From: Sphingosinicella xenopeptidilytica
GTDB taxonomy: Bacteria > Pseudomonadota > Alphaproteobacteria > Sphingomonadales > Sphingomonadaceae
Direction of reading: 5' to 3'
Assembly (NCBI RefSeq): GCF_042676985.1
Contig: NZ_JBHTIK010000011.1
Span: 1 to 64,000, forward strand
Length of the DNA: 64,000 nucleotides
Of this stretch, positions 16,372-23,811 are shown piece by piece (position 1 is the first letter of the stretch; every line of letters starts with the position of its first letter). Under the pieces are notes generated by a model, which worked only from the letters and a program-made list of their open reading frames with translations, did no database searches and had not been told where the DNA came from. Both the position numbers and the translations under genes were made by a program.

Positions 16372-17358
16372 GTGGCGACGCAGCTGAAGGATAACGAACC
16401 GCACGGCACGCTGATGGACGCGCCGGACCTGGAGGTCGATGCGCGGCAGGTGTTCGGCATCGACGTGGACATGAAAATCCCGGCCTTTTCAAAGGCCGAC
16501 GAACGCGTGCCCGACCTCGACACCGACTATGTGTTCGATCCCGACACGACGCTCGCGATCCTCGCTGGCTTCGCCTTCAACCGCCGCGTGATGATCCAGG
16601 GCTACCACGGCACCGGCAAGTCGACGCACATCGAGCAGGTGGCTGCGCGGCTGAACTGGCCGTGCATCCGCATCAACCTTGATTCGCACATCAGCCGCAT
16701 CGACCTGATCGGCAAGGACGCAATCGTGCTGCGCGACGGCAAGCAGGTGACGGAATTCCGCGAAGGCCTGCTGCCATGGGCGCTGCAGACGCCGACCGCG
16801 CTCGTCTTCGACGAGTACGACGCGGGCCGCCCGGACGTGATGTTCGTGATCCAGCGCATTCTGGAGGTTGAGGGCAAGCTGACGCTGCTCGACCAGAACC
16901 GCGTGATCCGCCCCAACAAGTATTTCCGCCTGTTCGCCACCGCGAACACCGTCGGCCTCGGCGACACGACCGGGCTCTATCACGGCACGCAGCAGATCAA
17001 CCAGGGTCAGATGGACCGCTGGAGCATCGTCACGACGCTCAACTACCTGCCGCCGGAAACCGAGAGCGCCATCGTTTCGGCCAAGGTGAAGGGCTTCGAC
17101 GCGAAGACCATCGCCAACATGGTGAAGGTTGCCGACATGACGCGGCAGGGCTTCATTGGCGGCGACATCTCCACCGTGATGAGCCCGCGCACCGTGCTCA
17201 CATGGGCGCAGAACGCGCAGATCTTCAACAACATCGGCTTCGGCTTCCGCGTCAGCTTCCTCAACAAGTGCGACGAGGCCGAGCGCGGCATCGTCGCCGA
17301 ATACTACCAGCGCGTCTTCGGCGAGGAGCTGCCGGAGAGCATCGCGAAGAAGGCGTAG
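16372..17358 (+). CDS. cobS: Cobaltochelatase subunit CobS (AAA+ ATPase)
   Basis: A 328-residue AAA+ protein (GTG start immediately after the J-gene stop). It has Walker A GYHGTGKST (about 78-86), Walker B ALVFDEYDAGRPDV, and sensor region RLFATANTVGLGDTTG. CobS with CobT drives cobalt insertion by CobN in aerobic B12 synthesis. In sphingomonads CobS/CobT often occur without the rest of the pathway, and no cobN or other cob gene is in this window, so another MoxR-like chaperone role is possible. The motif set is complete. Confidence 0.93.
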   Translation: MATQLKDNEPHGTLMDAPDLEVDARQVFGIDVDMKIPAFSKADERVPDLDTDYVFDPDTTLAILAGFAFNRRVMIQGYHGTGKSTHIEQVAARLNWPCIRINLDSHISRIDLIGKDAIVLRDGKQVTEFREGLLPWALQTPTALVFDEYDAGRPDVMFVIQRILEVEGKLTLLDQNRVIRPNKYFRLFATANTVGLGDTTGLYHGTQQINQGQMDRWSIVTTLNYLPPETESAIVSAKVKGFDAKTIANMVKVADMTRQGFIGGDISTVMSPRTVLTWAQNAQIFNNIGFGFRVSFLNKCDEAERGIVAEYYQRVFGEELPESIAKKA

Positions 17359-17361
17359 TCG

Positions 17362-18297
17362 GTGCGGCGCTGGACAAATCGTGCCATCGCGGGCGCTGCA
17401 GCGACATGTTTGGTCGCGTCGCTTGTTATGCCCATGCAGGGCGCCCTGGCCGCTGATCCCGCACCCAAGCTGAAGAACAAGTCGTTTCAGATCAGCGGGC
17501 CGCGGCTCGTCCTCGCGCCCGGCGAAGCGCCCACGACTCTCGGGACAACGCTCCACGTGCGGGAGAAGGATGTGATCTTCTCCGCACCGATCGGTTACAG
17601 GAATGCGGCGGAGCTGCTTGAACCCGTGACGGCGAGCGTGGCCGGGTTGCAGCTGACGATGGAAGCGGGCGCGGTCCTTGCCGAACATACGGCGAAGGGC
17701 GGCTATCTGGCCGATCTTCCCGCCGATGCCCTCGTCGTCTGCGAAGAGCCGAAACAGGATCTCGCCAAGAGCCTGATGGGGGCGGTTACGCTCGGCCTCA
17801 CCTCGCTCGGTGCCCGCTATTCGGCCTGGACGCAACTCTGTGCCGTCGATGCGGACCGCGACGGAAGCATTGAAAAGCTCTTCCTCGCCGGCGCAAAGCA
17901 GCCGGAAGACCGCGTGTTCACGGAGATTGCCCCGGCACGCATCGCCGTGTCGTCGAGCAAGCCGATTCCCGACAGCCGGGTCGATGTCGTCTATTTCGAC
18001 GGGGGCGCGCTGAACAGCGAGAACGTCGAGTTTCAGGTGTACATGAGGGGTGCCAAGCTGACGCTGGACCGCGTTTATTTCAGCGACGATCCGGCGGACA
18101 AGGGCGCAAGATGGTACACGCCGATCAAGGCCAAGAAGCTGCCGCATCCAATCGTGTACGGCGCATCGTCGCTGACGGTCCTTTCGGTCGACGCGGCGAG
18201 CAAGACCGCCGAAGTGCGTCCCGAGAGCGGTTTCGCGCCTACGGAGATCAATTGGCGACTGCAACCGCAATACATCTACGTTTACGTTCCGGGCTGA
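17362..18297 (+). CDS. Exported protein of unknown function between cobS and cobT
   Basis: Not recognised. GTG start 3 bp after cobS, 311 residues. An N-terminal signal peptide (about 1-30, ending GALAADPA) predicts export. The rest is beta-rich with no transmembrane segment: VLAPGEAPTTLGTTLHVREK, a central LGLTSLGARYSAWTQLCAVD, two cysteines (in VVCEEPK and TQLCAVD), and a C-terminus ending QPQYIYVYVPG. It has normal local base composition. The tight spacing (cobS stop plus 3 bp; 4 bp to cobT) means it is co-transcribed and probably translationally coupled, although CobS and CobT are cytoplasmic partners. Confidence 0.7.
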   Translation: MRRWTNRAIAGAAATCLVASLVMPMQGALAADPAPKLKNKSFQISGPRLVLAPGEAPTTLGTTLHVREKDVIFSAPIGYRNAAELLEPVTASVAGLQLTMEAGAVLAEHTAKGGYLADLPADALVVCEEPKQDLAKSLMGAVTLGLTSLGARYSAWTQLCAVDADRDGSIEKLFLAGAKQPEDRVFTEIAPARIAVSSSKPIPDSRVDVVYFDGGALNSENVEFQVYMRGAKLTLDRVYFSDDPADKGARWYTPIKAKKLPHPIVYGASSLTVLSVDAASKTAEVRPESGFAPTEINWRLQPQYIYVYVPG

Positions 18298-18301
18298 TCG
18301 A

Positions 18302-20161
18302 ATGAGCAAGCCAGAGAACAAGATCGAGGATTTCCGGCACGCGCTGGCGGCCACGCTGCGCGCGATGGCGCACGTGCCGGAGTTCGACCTGACCTATACG
18401 GCGGACAGGCCGGGGGCTTCGGGCAATCAGGCGCGGGTGCCGCAGCCCGCGCGGGGGCTCCCCGCCGATCAGGTCGCTGAGGCACGCGGCTGGGCGGACA
18501 GTTTCGCGCTGCGCCGCCGTCACCATGATGTGAAGCGTCATGCCGCGCTCCAGCCGCCGGCAGGATTGCCGCGTGACGTGTTCAACGCGGTCGAGCAGGC
18601 GCGCGTCGAGGCCATCGGCGGCCGCGACATGGCGGGCGTTGCGGTCAATCTTTCGCAGATGAACCTTGCGCGCGTGAAGGCGGATCCGCTGGTCCGTGCG
18701 CGCAATCTCGACGAGGTGCCGCTGGCGAGCGCCGTCGGCATGATCGCGCGCGAGCGGCTGACGGGCGAGCCGTCGCCCGCCATCGCCGACGCCGGGCTGT
18801 CGCATGTGCGCGACTGGATCGAGGAGAAGGCCGGGCGCCACCTCGACGACCTTGCCGCCAATCTCGACGATCAATCCGCGTTCGCATCGCTCACCCGGCG
18901 CATCCTTGCCGATCTCGGTCTCGGTGAGGACAAGGGCGAGGAGCCCGAGCAGGACGATCAGGAAAGCGGCGAGGACGAGCAGCAGAACGAGGGCGACAGC
19001 GACGACGGCGACGACGAGGGCGCCGCCGGGCAGGATTCGAGCATGGATACCCGTGCCGAGGAGAGCGAAAGCGGCGATCAGGAGACGAGCCAGAGCGCGG
19101 AGATGGACAGCGACGCCATGTCCGACGCCGACATGGCGGAGGACGGCGACGAGGGCGTGGTGCCGTGGCGCCCAAACACGCCGACGAACGATCTCTCGCC
19201 CGATTTCGATTATCACGCCTACACCGCGAAGTTCGACGAGGTGCTGACCGCCGAGGAGCTTTGCGACGCCGAGGAACTGACGCGCCTGCGCGGCTATCTC
19301 GACCAGCAGCTCGTGCACCTGCAAGGCGCGGTGACGAAGCTCGCGAACCGCCTGCAGCGCCGACTGATGGCGCAGCAGAACCGGGCGTGGGATTTCGATC
19401 AGGAAGAAGGGCTGCTCGATCCGGCGCGACTGACGCGCGTCGTCGTGAACCCCGAGCACGCGCTCAGCTACAAGATCGAGCGCGACACCGATTTCCGCGA
19501 CACGGTGGTGACGCTGCTGATCGACAATTCGGGTTCGATGCGCGGGCGCCCCATCTCGATCGCGGCGATCTGCGCGGACATCCTCGCGCGCACGCTCGAA
19601 CGCTGCGCGGTGAAGGTCGAGATCCTCGGCTTCACGACGCGCGCATGGAAAGGCGGGCAGAGCCGCGAGCAGTGGCTGGCCGACGGCCGCCCGCCGAAAC
19701 CGGGCCGCCTCAACGACCTCCGCCACATCATCTACAAGACCGCCGACGCGCCGTGGCGCCGCGCGCGCAAGAACCTCGGCCTCATGATGCGCGAGGGGCT
19801 GCTCAAGGAAAACATCGACGGCGAGGCGCTGCTCTGGGCACACAACCGCCTGATCGGGCGTCCCGAGGAGCGGCGCATCCTGATGGTGATCTCGGACGGC
19901 GCGCCGGTCGACGATTCGACGCTGTCGGTGAACAGCGGCAATTACCTTGAGCGCCACCTGCGGCAGGTGATCAAGTGGATCGAAGGCCGCTCACCCGTGG
20001 AACTGATCGCCATTGGCATCGGCCACGACGTGACGCGTTACTACAACCGCGCCGTCACCATCATGGACGCCGAGCAACTCGGCGGCACGATCATCGAACA
20101 GCTCGCGCAGCTTTTCGAAGAGGAAGGCGCGGGCAAGGGGCGGGGACGCCGGGCGGCATAG
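18302..20161 (+). CDS. cobT: Cobaltochelatase subunit CobT (VWA domain)
   Basis: A 619-residue protein. The N-terminal CobT domain is followed by a very acidic stretch (about 212-290, Glu/Asp runs such as DDGDDEG). The C-terminal VWA domain carries the MIDAS motif DNSGSM (about 408-413) and ISDGAPVDDSTL. Partner of CobS in the chelatase AAA+ complex. It is co-directional with cobS, separated by the exported protein gene. The length is usual for CobT. Confidence 0.93.
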   Translation: MSKPENKIEDFRHALAATLRAMAHVPEFDLTYTADRPGASGNQARVPQPARGLPADQVAEARGWADSFALRRRHHDVKRHAALQPPAGLPRDVFNAVEQARVEAIGGRDMAGVAVNLSQMNLARVKADPLVRARNLDEVPLASAVGMIARERLTGEPSPAIADAGLSHVRDWIEEKAGRHLDDLAANLDDQSAFASLTRRILADLGLGEDKGEEPEQDDQESGEDEQQNEGDSDDGDDEGAAGQDSSMDTRAEESESGDQETSQSAEMDSDAMSDADMAEDGDEGVVPWRPNTPTNDLSPDFDYHAYTAKFDEVLTAEELCDAEELTRLRGYLDQQLVHLQGAVTKLANRLQRRLMAQQNRAWDFDQEEGLLDPARLTRVVVNPEHALSYKIERDTDFRDTVVTLLIDNSGSMRGRPISIAAICADILARTLERCAVKVEILGFTTRAWKGGQSREQWLADGRPPKPGRLNDLRHIIYKTADAPWRRARKNLGLMMREGLLKENIDGEALLWAHNRLIGRPEERRILMVISDGAPVDDSTLSVNSGNYLERHLRQVIKWIEGRSPVELIAIGIGHDVTRYYNRAVTIMDAEQLGGTIIEQLAQLFEEEGAGKGRGRRAA

Positions 20162-20237
20162 GAGTAGGCAGTATTCCGACGATGTCGGGTGGCAAGGAGC
20201 GGCCAAAACTGGCGCCGGGTTTCCCGTCCTGATAGGC

Positions 20238-20696
20238 ATGAACCCTCCGCAGGACACTCAGGCCATGTCGAAGCGTACCATTGCTCTCCGTCTTGTGATC
20301 GATGATCCCGTGCCGGGCGTCACGTACAGCCTTCAGGACAAAAAAAGCGTACCTGTCGGCCCTGTGGTCGCGGGCAATACGGCGCTTTCGTTCGACGTGC
20401 CGGTTCAGCTTGCGCCCGGACCCAAGCTCAGTGGCGAATTTGTTCGCCGGGAAGGACCGGAGCGGCGCTTTGTCTACATAGCCATTGGCGGGCAGGCCGG
20501 CGATACGGCGTCGGAGTGGAGCCGACGCGCCAAGATCGACGTTCACACTATTCCCAATGATCTTCTGGAGCGGGCCGTCGCGCCGAAGGCTCTGGAATGT
20601 CACTTGCCCGGCCGCGCGAAGGATAATGGTCCAGCCTGCGGCACCGTTAAACCTCTAGGCGGCTGGCAAGTGACGGATGCTGCTGCCCATCCTTGA
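20238..20696 (+). CDS. DUF5990 family protein
   Basis: A 152-residue protein with the DUF5990 pattern: VPGVTYSLQDKKSVPVGPVV, then FDVPVQLAPGPKLSGEFV, RRFVYIAIGGQAGDTASEWS and RRAKIDVHTIPNDLLERA. DUF5990 proteins have no established function. The start is uncertain between ATG 20238 and ATG 20265 (which gives MSKRTIALRLV); the second looks closer to the family. It converges with the LysR gene, 43 bp apart. Confidence 0.7.
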   Translation: MNPPQDTQAMSKRTIALRLVIDDPVPGVTYSLQDKKSVPVGPVVAGNTALSFDVPVQLAPGPKLSGEFVRREGPERRFVYIAIGGQAGDTASEWSRRAKIDVHTIPNDLLERAVAPKALECHLPGRAKDNGPACGTVKPLGGWQVTDAAAHP

Positions 20697-20739
20697 GCTG
20701 TCGATTGCATCGGGCCTGCGCACGAGATGGCCGCTTCGC

Positions 20740-21636
20740 TCAGTCTCTTACCGGCCGCCGCGCGAGCCGGGAGAGCGCATCGCCGAGGAAATCCATCACC
20801 ACGCGCACCCTCGGCTCATGCCGGAGGCGCTCGTGCGTCAGGAGCCAGACGCCGCGCTCGACGTTATCGGGAGCGGGCATACAGCGGATGAGGTCGGGCT
20901 CCGCATCGGCCACGAAGCAGGGGAGCGCCGCGATGCCCGAGCCGGATTTGACCGCGGCCAGAATCCCCGTGAGCGAGGCGTGCATCAGGACGACGGAGTC
21001 TTCGAGGCCGTGCTGTTCGAGCCAGTGCCTGTAGATGCGCCACACGCCTTCGCTGCCGCCGCCGATCATCGGATGTTCGCGCAGGTCGGCGAGGGTTTTC
21101 GGCAGGCCGCGTGTCGCTGCGTAGCTTCGGCTGCAATAGGGTGTCCACGTTTCGTCGGCGACGCGGCGGCAGACGAGCCCGGCTCCGGCAGGGCGGCGTG
21201 CGCTGCGGAGCGCGATGTCGGCTTCGCCCACCGCGAGGTCGCATAGCGCCTCGGTGGCGTCCAGCTCGATCCGGATCGCCGGATGCGCGGCGCGCAGATC
21301 GCGCAGGATCGGCGAGAGGATGGTGACGGCGTGGATTTCCTGCGCGGATAGGCGCACCGTGCCGCTCGCCTGCCGCACATGGCCGCCCGCCGCATCGGCA
21401 AAGCCCGACGCGGCGGCATCGACGGCTTCGGCGTGGCGGAGCAGCGAGTCGCCCGCCGGGGTCAGCGCATAGCCGCTTTGGCGGCGCTCGAAGAGCATGA
21501 CGCCGAGGGCTGCTTCCAGCGCGGTGATGCGCCGCGCCACCGTCGTCTGGCTTACCCGCAGCGCGGTGCCGGCGGCGAGCGTGCTGCCCGTGCGCGCGAC
21601 GGCAAGGAAATGGCGCAGGTCGTTCCAGTCGAACAT
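20740..21636 (-). CDS. LysR-family transcriptional regulator
   Basis: A 298-residue LysR protein. The N-terminal winged HTH (MFDWNDLRHFLAVARTGSTL, then QTTVARRITALEAALGVMLF) is followed by a substrate-binding domain (SGTVRLSAQEIH onward, with HPMIGGGSEGVWRIYR). Its start is 8 bp from a perfect inverted repeat, and it diverges from the UrcA gene, so it probably controls itself and perhaps that gene. The effector is unknown. The ATG at 21636 was chosen because the family starts a few residues before the HTH. Confidence 0.9.
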   Translation of the reverse strand: MFDWNDLRHFLAVARTGSTLAAGTALRVSQTTVARRITALEAALGVMLFERRQSGYALTPAGDSLLRHAEAVDAAASGFADAAGGHVRQASGTVRLSAQEIHAVTILSPILRDLRAAHPAIRIELDATEALCDLAVGEADIALRSARRPAGAGLVCRRVADETWTPYCSRSYAATRGLPKTLADLREHPMIGGGSEGVWRIYRHWLEQHGLEDSVVLMHASLTGILAAVKSGSGIAALPCFVADAEPDLIRCMPAPDNVERGVWLLTHERLRHEPRVRVVMDFLGDALSRLARRPVRD

Positions 21637-21643
21637 GGGTCCA

Positions 21644-21661
21644 TTCTGCACATTTGCAGAA
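21644..21661. promoter_or_regulatory. Probable LysR operator
   Basis: A perfect inverted repeat, TTCTGCA (21644-21650), CATT, TGCAGAA (21655-21661), containing the T-N11-A pattern typical of LysR binding sites. It lies 8 bp above the LysR start codon in the divergent gap with the UrcA gene. Regulator assignment is by position only. Confidence 0.55.
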
Positions 21662-21758
21662 CGAGCTGGCAATATCGTTGTTCGGAGAGTGGGCGCAAAC
21701 GCGCTATTCAGGCACTGCGGCGCCGCGAACCCCTCCCACACCGCATGGAGCCTGACCG

Positions 21759-22082
21759 ATGAAAACCCTGCTTGCGCTCTCCGCGCTCGCCGGCGCCCTG
21801 TGGGCGCTGCCCGCAGCCGCCGAACCCATTTCCCCGCAAACGACGCGCGTCGTGTCCTACGGCGATCTCGACCTCGCGACCCACGAAGGACGCCGCACGC
21901 TCGATCGCCGCATCGGTATTGCCGTCCGCAGCGCATGTGGCGCGGCCTCGAGCGCCGATCTTGTCGGCAAGCGCGAGGTGCGCCGCTGCCGCGAGGTGAC
22001 GCTGGCGGCCATCAGCCCCGTCGGCGCCGCCATGCAAAGCGCTGCTCTTGAAGACGGCCCGGCGCGTCCTCCCACGCGCTGA
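21759..22082 (+). CDS. UrcA family protein
   Basis: A 107-residue exported protein. The signal peptide (MKTLLALSALAGALWALPAAA) is followed by the UrcA core VSYGDLDLATHEGRRTLDRR and VRSACGAASSADLVGKREVR, with two cysteines (SACG and RRCRE) that probably form a disulfide. UrcA proteins are common in sphingomonads and caulobacters and have no proven function. It is divergent from the LysR gene. A 12-bp hairpin follows the stop. Confidence 0.82.
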   Translation: MKTLLALSALAGALWALPAAAEPISPQTTRVVSYGDLDLATHEGRRTLDRRIGIAVRSACGAASSADLVGKREVRRCREVTLAAISPVGAAMQSAALEDGPARPPTR

Positions 22083-22090
22083 GCCGCTCT

Positions 22091-22120
22091 GGCCCGTCGC
22101 AGCATCACCTGCGACGGGCC
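22091..22120 (+). terminator. Hairpin after the UrcA gene
   Basis: A perfect 12-bp stem, GGCCCGTCGCAG (22091-22102), loop CATCAC, CTGCGACGGGCC (22109-22120), 8 bp after the stop codon. No T-tract follows (GTTCGTCG), so it may end or stabilise the transcript without being a classical intrinsic terminator. Confidence 0.55.
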
Positions 22121-22257
22121 GTTCGTCGCACCTGTCCGAACCCTGACAGAAACATTCACAAGCCGTTCAAACGGCGAGTCGCAGTCTCTCCACGTGGTCA
22201 TCGGCGGACCCGGTTCCCCTCCCGCCGATGGCCGCGAGCAAAGAGTGGAGAGACGAT

Positions 22258-22782
22258 ATGTTGAACAGGATTCTAATGGCCGCTGCGGCGATGACCATGC
22301 TGACGGCGGCGCCGGCGATGGCCGACAACGACCGTTGGGATCGCGGCGGCAAGCATTGGCAGAAAGATCGCCACGACGAGCGCAAGGCGTATCGCAAGGG
22401 CTACCACGACGGGCGCAAGTACGACCGCCGGGATGACCGCCGCGACAACCGCTATGCCTACCGCGACGGCTATCGTGACGGCCGCTTCTATGACGGTCGC
22501 CGCTATTACGACAATTATCGCCCGGTCTATTACCGGGGTTCCAATGATTATCGTGGCGGCTGGTATGGCCAGGGCGGCCGCTACTATTCGAGCTACGATC
22601 GCTGCCGCAAGGACAGCAACATCGAAGGCACGCTGATCGGCGGCGTTCTCGGCGGTGTGCTCGGCAACGAGGTGGCGCGCCGCGGCGACAAGACTGTCGG
22701 AACCGTGATCGGCGCGGGTCTTGGCGCACTCATCGGCCACGAGATCGACGACAAGGGCGGCAAGCGTCGCTACTGCTACTAA
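22258..22782 (+). CDS. Glycine-zipper outer-membrane type protein
   Basis: A 174-residue exported protein with a signal peptide (MLNRILMAAAAMTMLTAAPA, cut near AMA-DN). A highly charged Arg/Asp/Tyr-rich middle follows (repeated DGR, YDRR and YRDG motifs, about 25-110). The C-terminal glycine-zipper 2TM domain reads EGTLIGGVLGGVLGNEVARR and TVIGAGLGALIGHEID. Proteins of this layout (YMGG/rickettsia 17-kDa-like) are envelope proteins of unclear role. The ATG at 22258 was chosen for the signal peptide. A terminator follows. Confidence 0.85.
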   Translation: MLNRILMAAAAMTMLTAAPAMADNDRWDRGGKHWQKDRHDERKAYRKGYHDGRKYDRRDDRRDNRYAYRDGYRDGRFYDGRRYYDNYRPVYYRGSNDYRGGWYGQGGRYYSSYDRCRKDSNIEGTLIGGVLGGVLGNEVARRGDKTVGTVIGAGLGALIGHEIDDKGGKRRYCY

Positions 22783-22831
22783 AGGCCGCGCCGCCGGTTC
22801 GCATTGAACCCCATCGCGGCTGGCGGAACGG

Positions 22832-22862
22832 GCCGCCCGGACAAGTACCGGGCGGCTCTTTT
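22832..22862 (+). terminator. Intrinsic terminator of the glycine-zipper gene
   Basis: GCCGCCCGG (22832-22840), loop ACAAGTA, CCGGGCGGC (22848-22856), followed by TCTTTTC. A GC-rich 9-bp stem with a pyrimidine tail, 50 bp after the stop and upstream of the DUF3297 gene. Confidence 0.8.
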
Positions 22863-22914
22863 CTTTCGCGCCAAAGAGGCTAACAAGCGGGCAAAGAAAC
22901 CGCAGGACCTGATC

Positions 22915-23157
22915 ATGACCGAAACCGACAGCCCGCCCGACCGCCTGTGCGCGGATCCGGACAGCCCCTTTTTCAGCGAAGCCGCGATGGAACGCGGCGT
23001 CGGCATCCGCTTCAAGGGGCGCGAGCGCACCGATGTGGAGGAATACAGCGTCAGCGAAGGCTGGATCCGCGCGGCGCTTGGCAAGAAGGTGGATCGGCGC
23101 GGCAAGCCGCTCACCATTACGCTGAAGGGCGAAGTCGAGGCCTACTGGCGGAGCTGA
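22915..23157 (+). CDS. DUF3297 family protein
   Basis: An 80-residue protein (MTETDSPPDRLCADPDSPFF, then ERGVGIRFKGRERTDVEEY, VSEGWIRAALGKKVDRRG) matching the DUF3297 family, which is glutathione-related by some annotations but functionally uncharacterised. The ATG at 22915 was chosen because the family begins a few residues before PPDRL; upstream in-frame sequence overlaps the previous gene's terminator. It is 4 bp from the dioxygenase gene, so the two are probably co-transcribed. Confidence 0.82.
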   Translation: MTETDSPPDRLCADPDSPFFSEAAMERGVGIRFKGRERTDVEEYSVSEGWIRAALGKKVDRRGKPLTITLKGEVEAYWRS

Positions 23158-23161
23158 TCCG

Positions 23162-23755
23162 ATGCTCGAAGGGGCACAGAAGGTTCCGAGCCCGAAGCTC
23201 GACCTTTTTATCCGCAAGCGGTTTCTGACGCCGGAGGAATGCGCGGAAATCGTGGCACGCATCGATGCGAAGCGGCGGCCTTCGGAAATCGCAGACGATC
23301 TGGGCTACGCCGCCTATCGCACCAGCGAGACCTGCGATCTCGACGGTGCGGACCCCGTTGTCGCCGCGCTCAACGAACGCATCTGCGCGTACATGGGGAT
23401 CGACCCCGCGTTCGGCGAACCCATTCAGGGCCAGCGCTATGCGGTGGGGCAGGAGTTCAAGCAGCACACCGACTATTTCGAGCCGGACGGGCCGGATTAT
23501 GCGCGTTACTGCACGGTCTCCGGCCAGCGCACGTGGACGGCGATGATCTACCTCAACGACCCCGCCGCGGGCGGCGCCACGCGCTTCAAGGTGATCGACA
23601 AGATCGTGCAGCCGGAAACCGGCAAGATCGTCGCGTGGAACAACCGCCGCGCCGACGGCACGCCCAATCCCGCGACGCTGCACGCCGCGATGAAGGTGCG
23701 GAGCGGTGTCAAATACGTCATCACCAAATGGTTCCGCGAACGCCCCTGGGGATGA
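23162..23755 (+). CDS. Prolyl 4-hydroxylase-like 2OG-Fe(II) dioxygenase
   Basis: A 197-residue protein with the double-stranded beta-helix metal triad His102, Asp104 (QHTDYF) and His174 (LHAAMKV), followed by the 2-oxoglutarate-binding Lys in KYVITKWFRERPW. This is the P4Hc alpha-subunit family, which hydroxylates prolines or related residues; the substrate is unknown. It follows DUF3297 at 4 bp. A bidirectional terminator separates it from the convergent TonB receptor gene. Confidence 0.88.
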   Translation: MLEGAQKVPSPKLDLFIRKRFLTPEECAEIVARIDAKRRPSEIADDLGYAAYRTSETCDLDGADPVVAALNERICAYMGIDPAFGEPIQGQRYAVGQEFKQHTDYFEPDGPDYARYCTVSGQRTWTAMIYLNDPAAGGATRFKVIDKIVQPETGKIVAWNNRRADGTPNPATLHAAMKVRSGVKYVITKWFRERPWG

Positions 23756-23758
23756 CAT

Positions 23759-23797
23759 GAAAAAGGGCCCCGCACGCTGGTGCGAGGCCCTTTTCCG
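23759..23797. terminator. Bidirectional intrinsic terminator
   Basis: AAAAGGGCC (23761-23769), C, CGCAC, loop GCTG, GTGCG, A, GGCCCTTTT (23786-23794). The stem ends in A-run and T-run on opposite sides, so it can end both the dioxygenase transcript (plus) and the TonB receptor operon (minus). Confidence 0.88.
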
Positions 23798-23811
23798 TTG
23801 ACCCGGGTACG

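Noticed and set aside
16300..16400. A cobalamin riboswitch above cobS
   Set aside because: The J-gene stop abuts the cobS start, leaving no leader, and no B12-box sequence was seen.
16489..18354. A 621-residue open frame on the minus strand across cobS and the exported protein gene
   Set aside because: It is antisense to clear genes with strong motifs, and its Arg/Asp/His/Val-rich composition is what the reverse strand of high-GC coding DNA gives.
22129..22165. A Pho box above the glycine-zipper gene (CTGTCC, CTGACAG words)
   Set aside because: The half-sites are not in 11-bp phase and match the consensus poorly.
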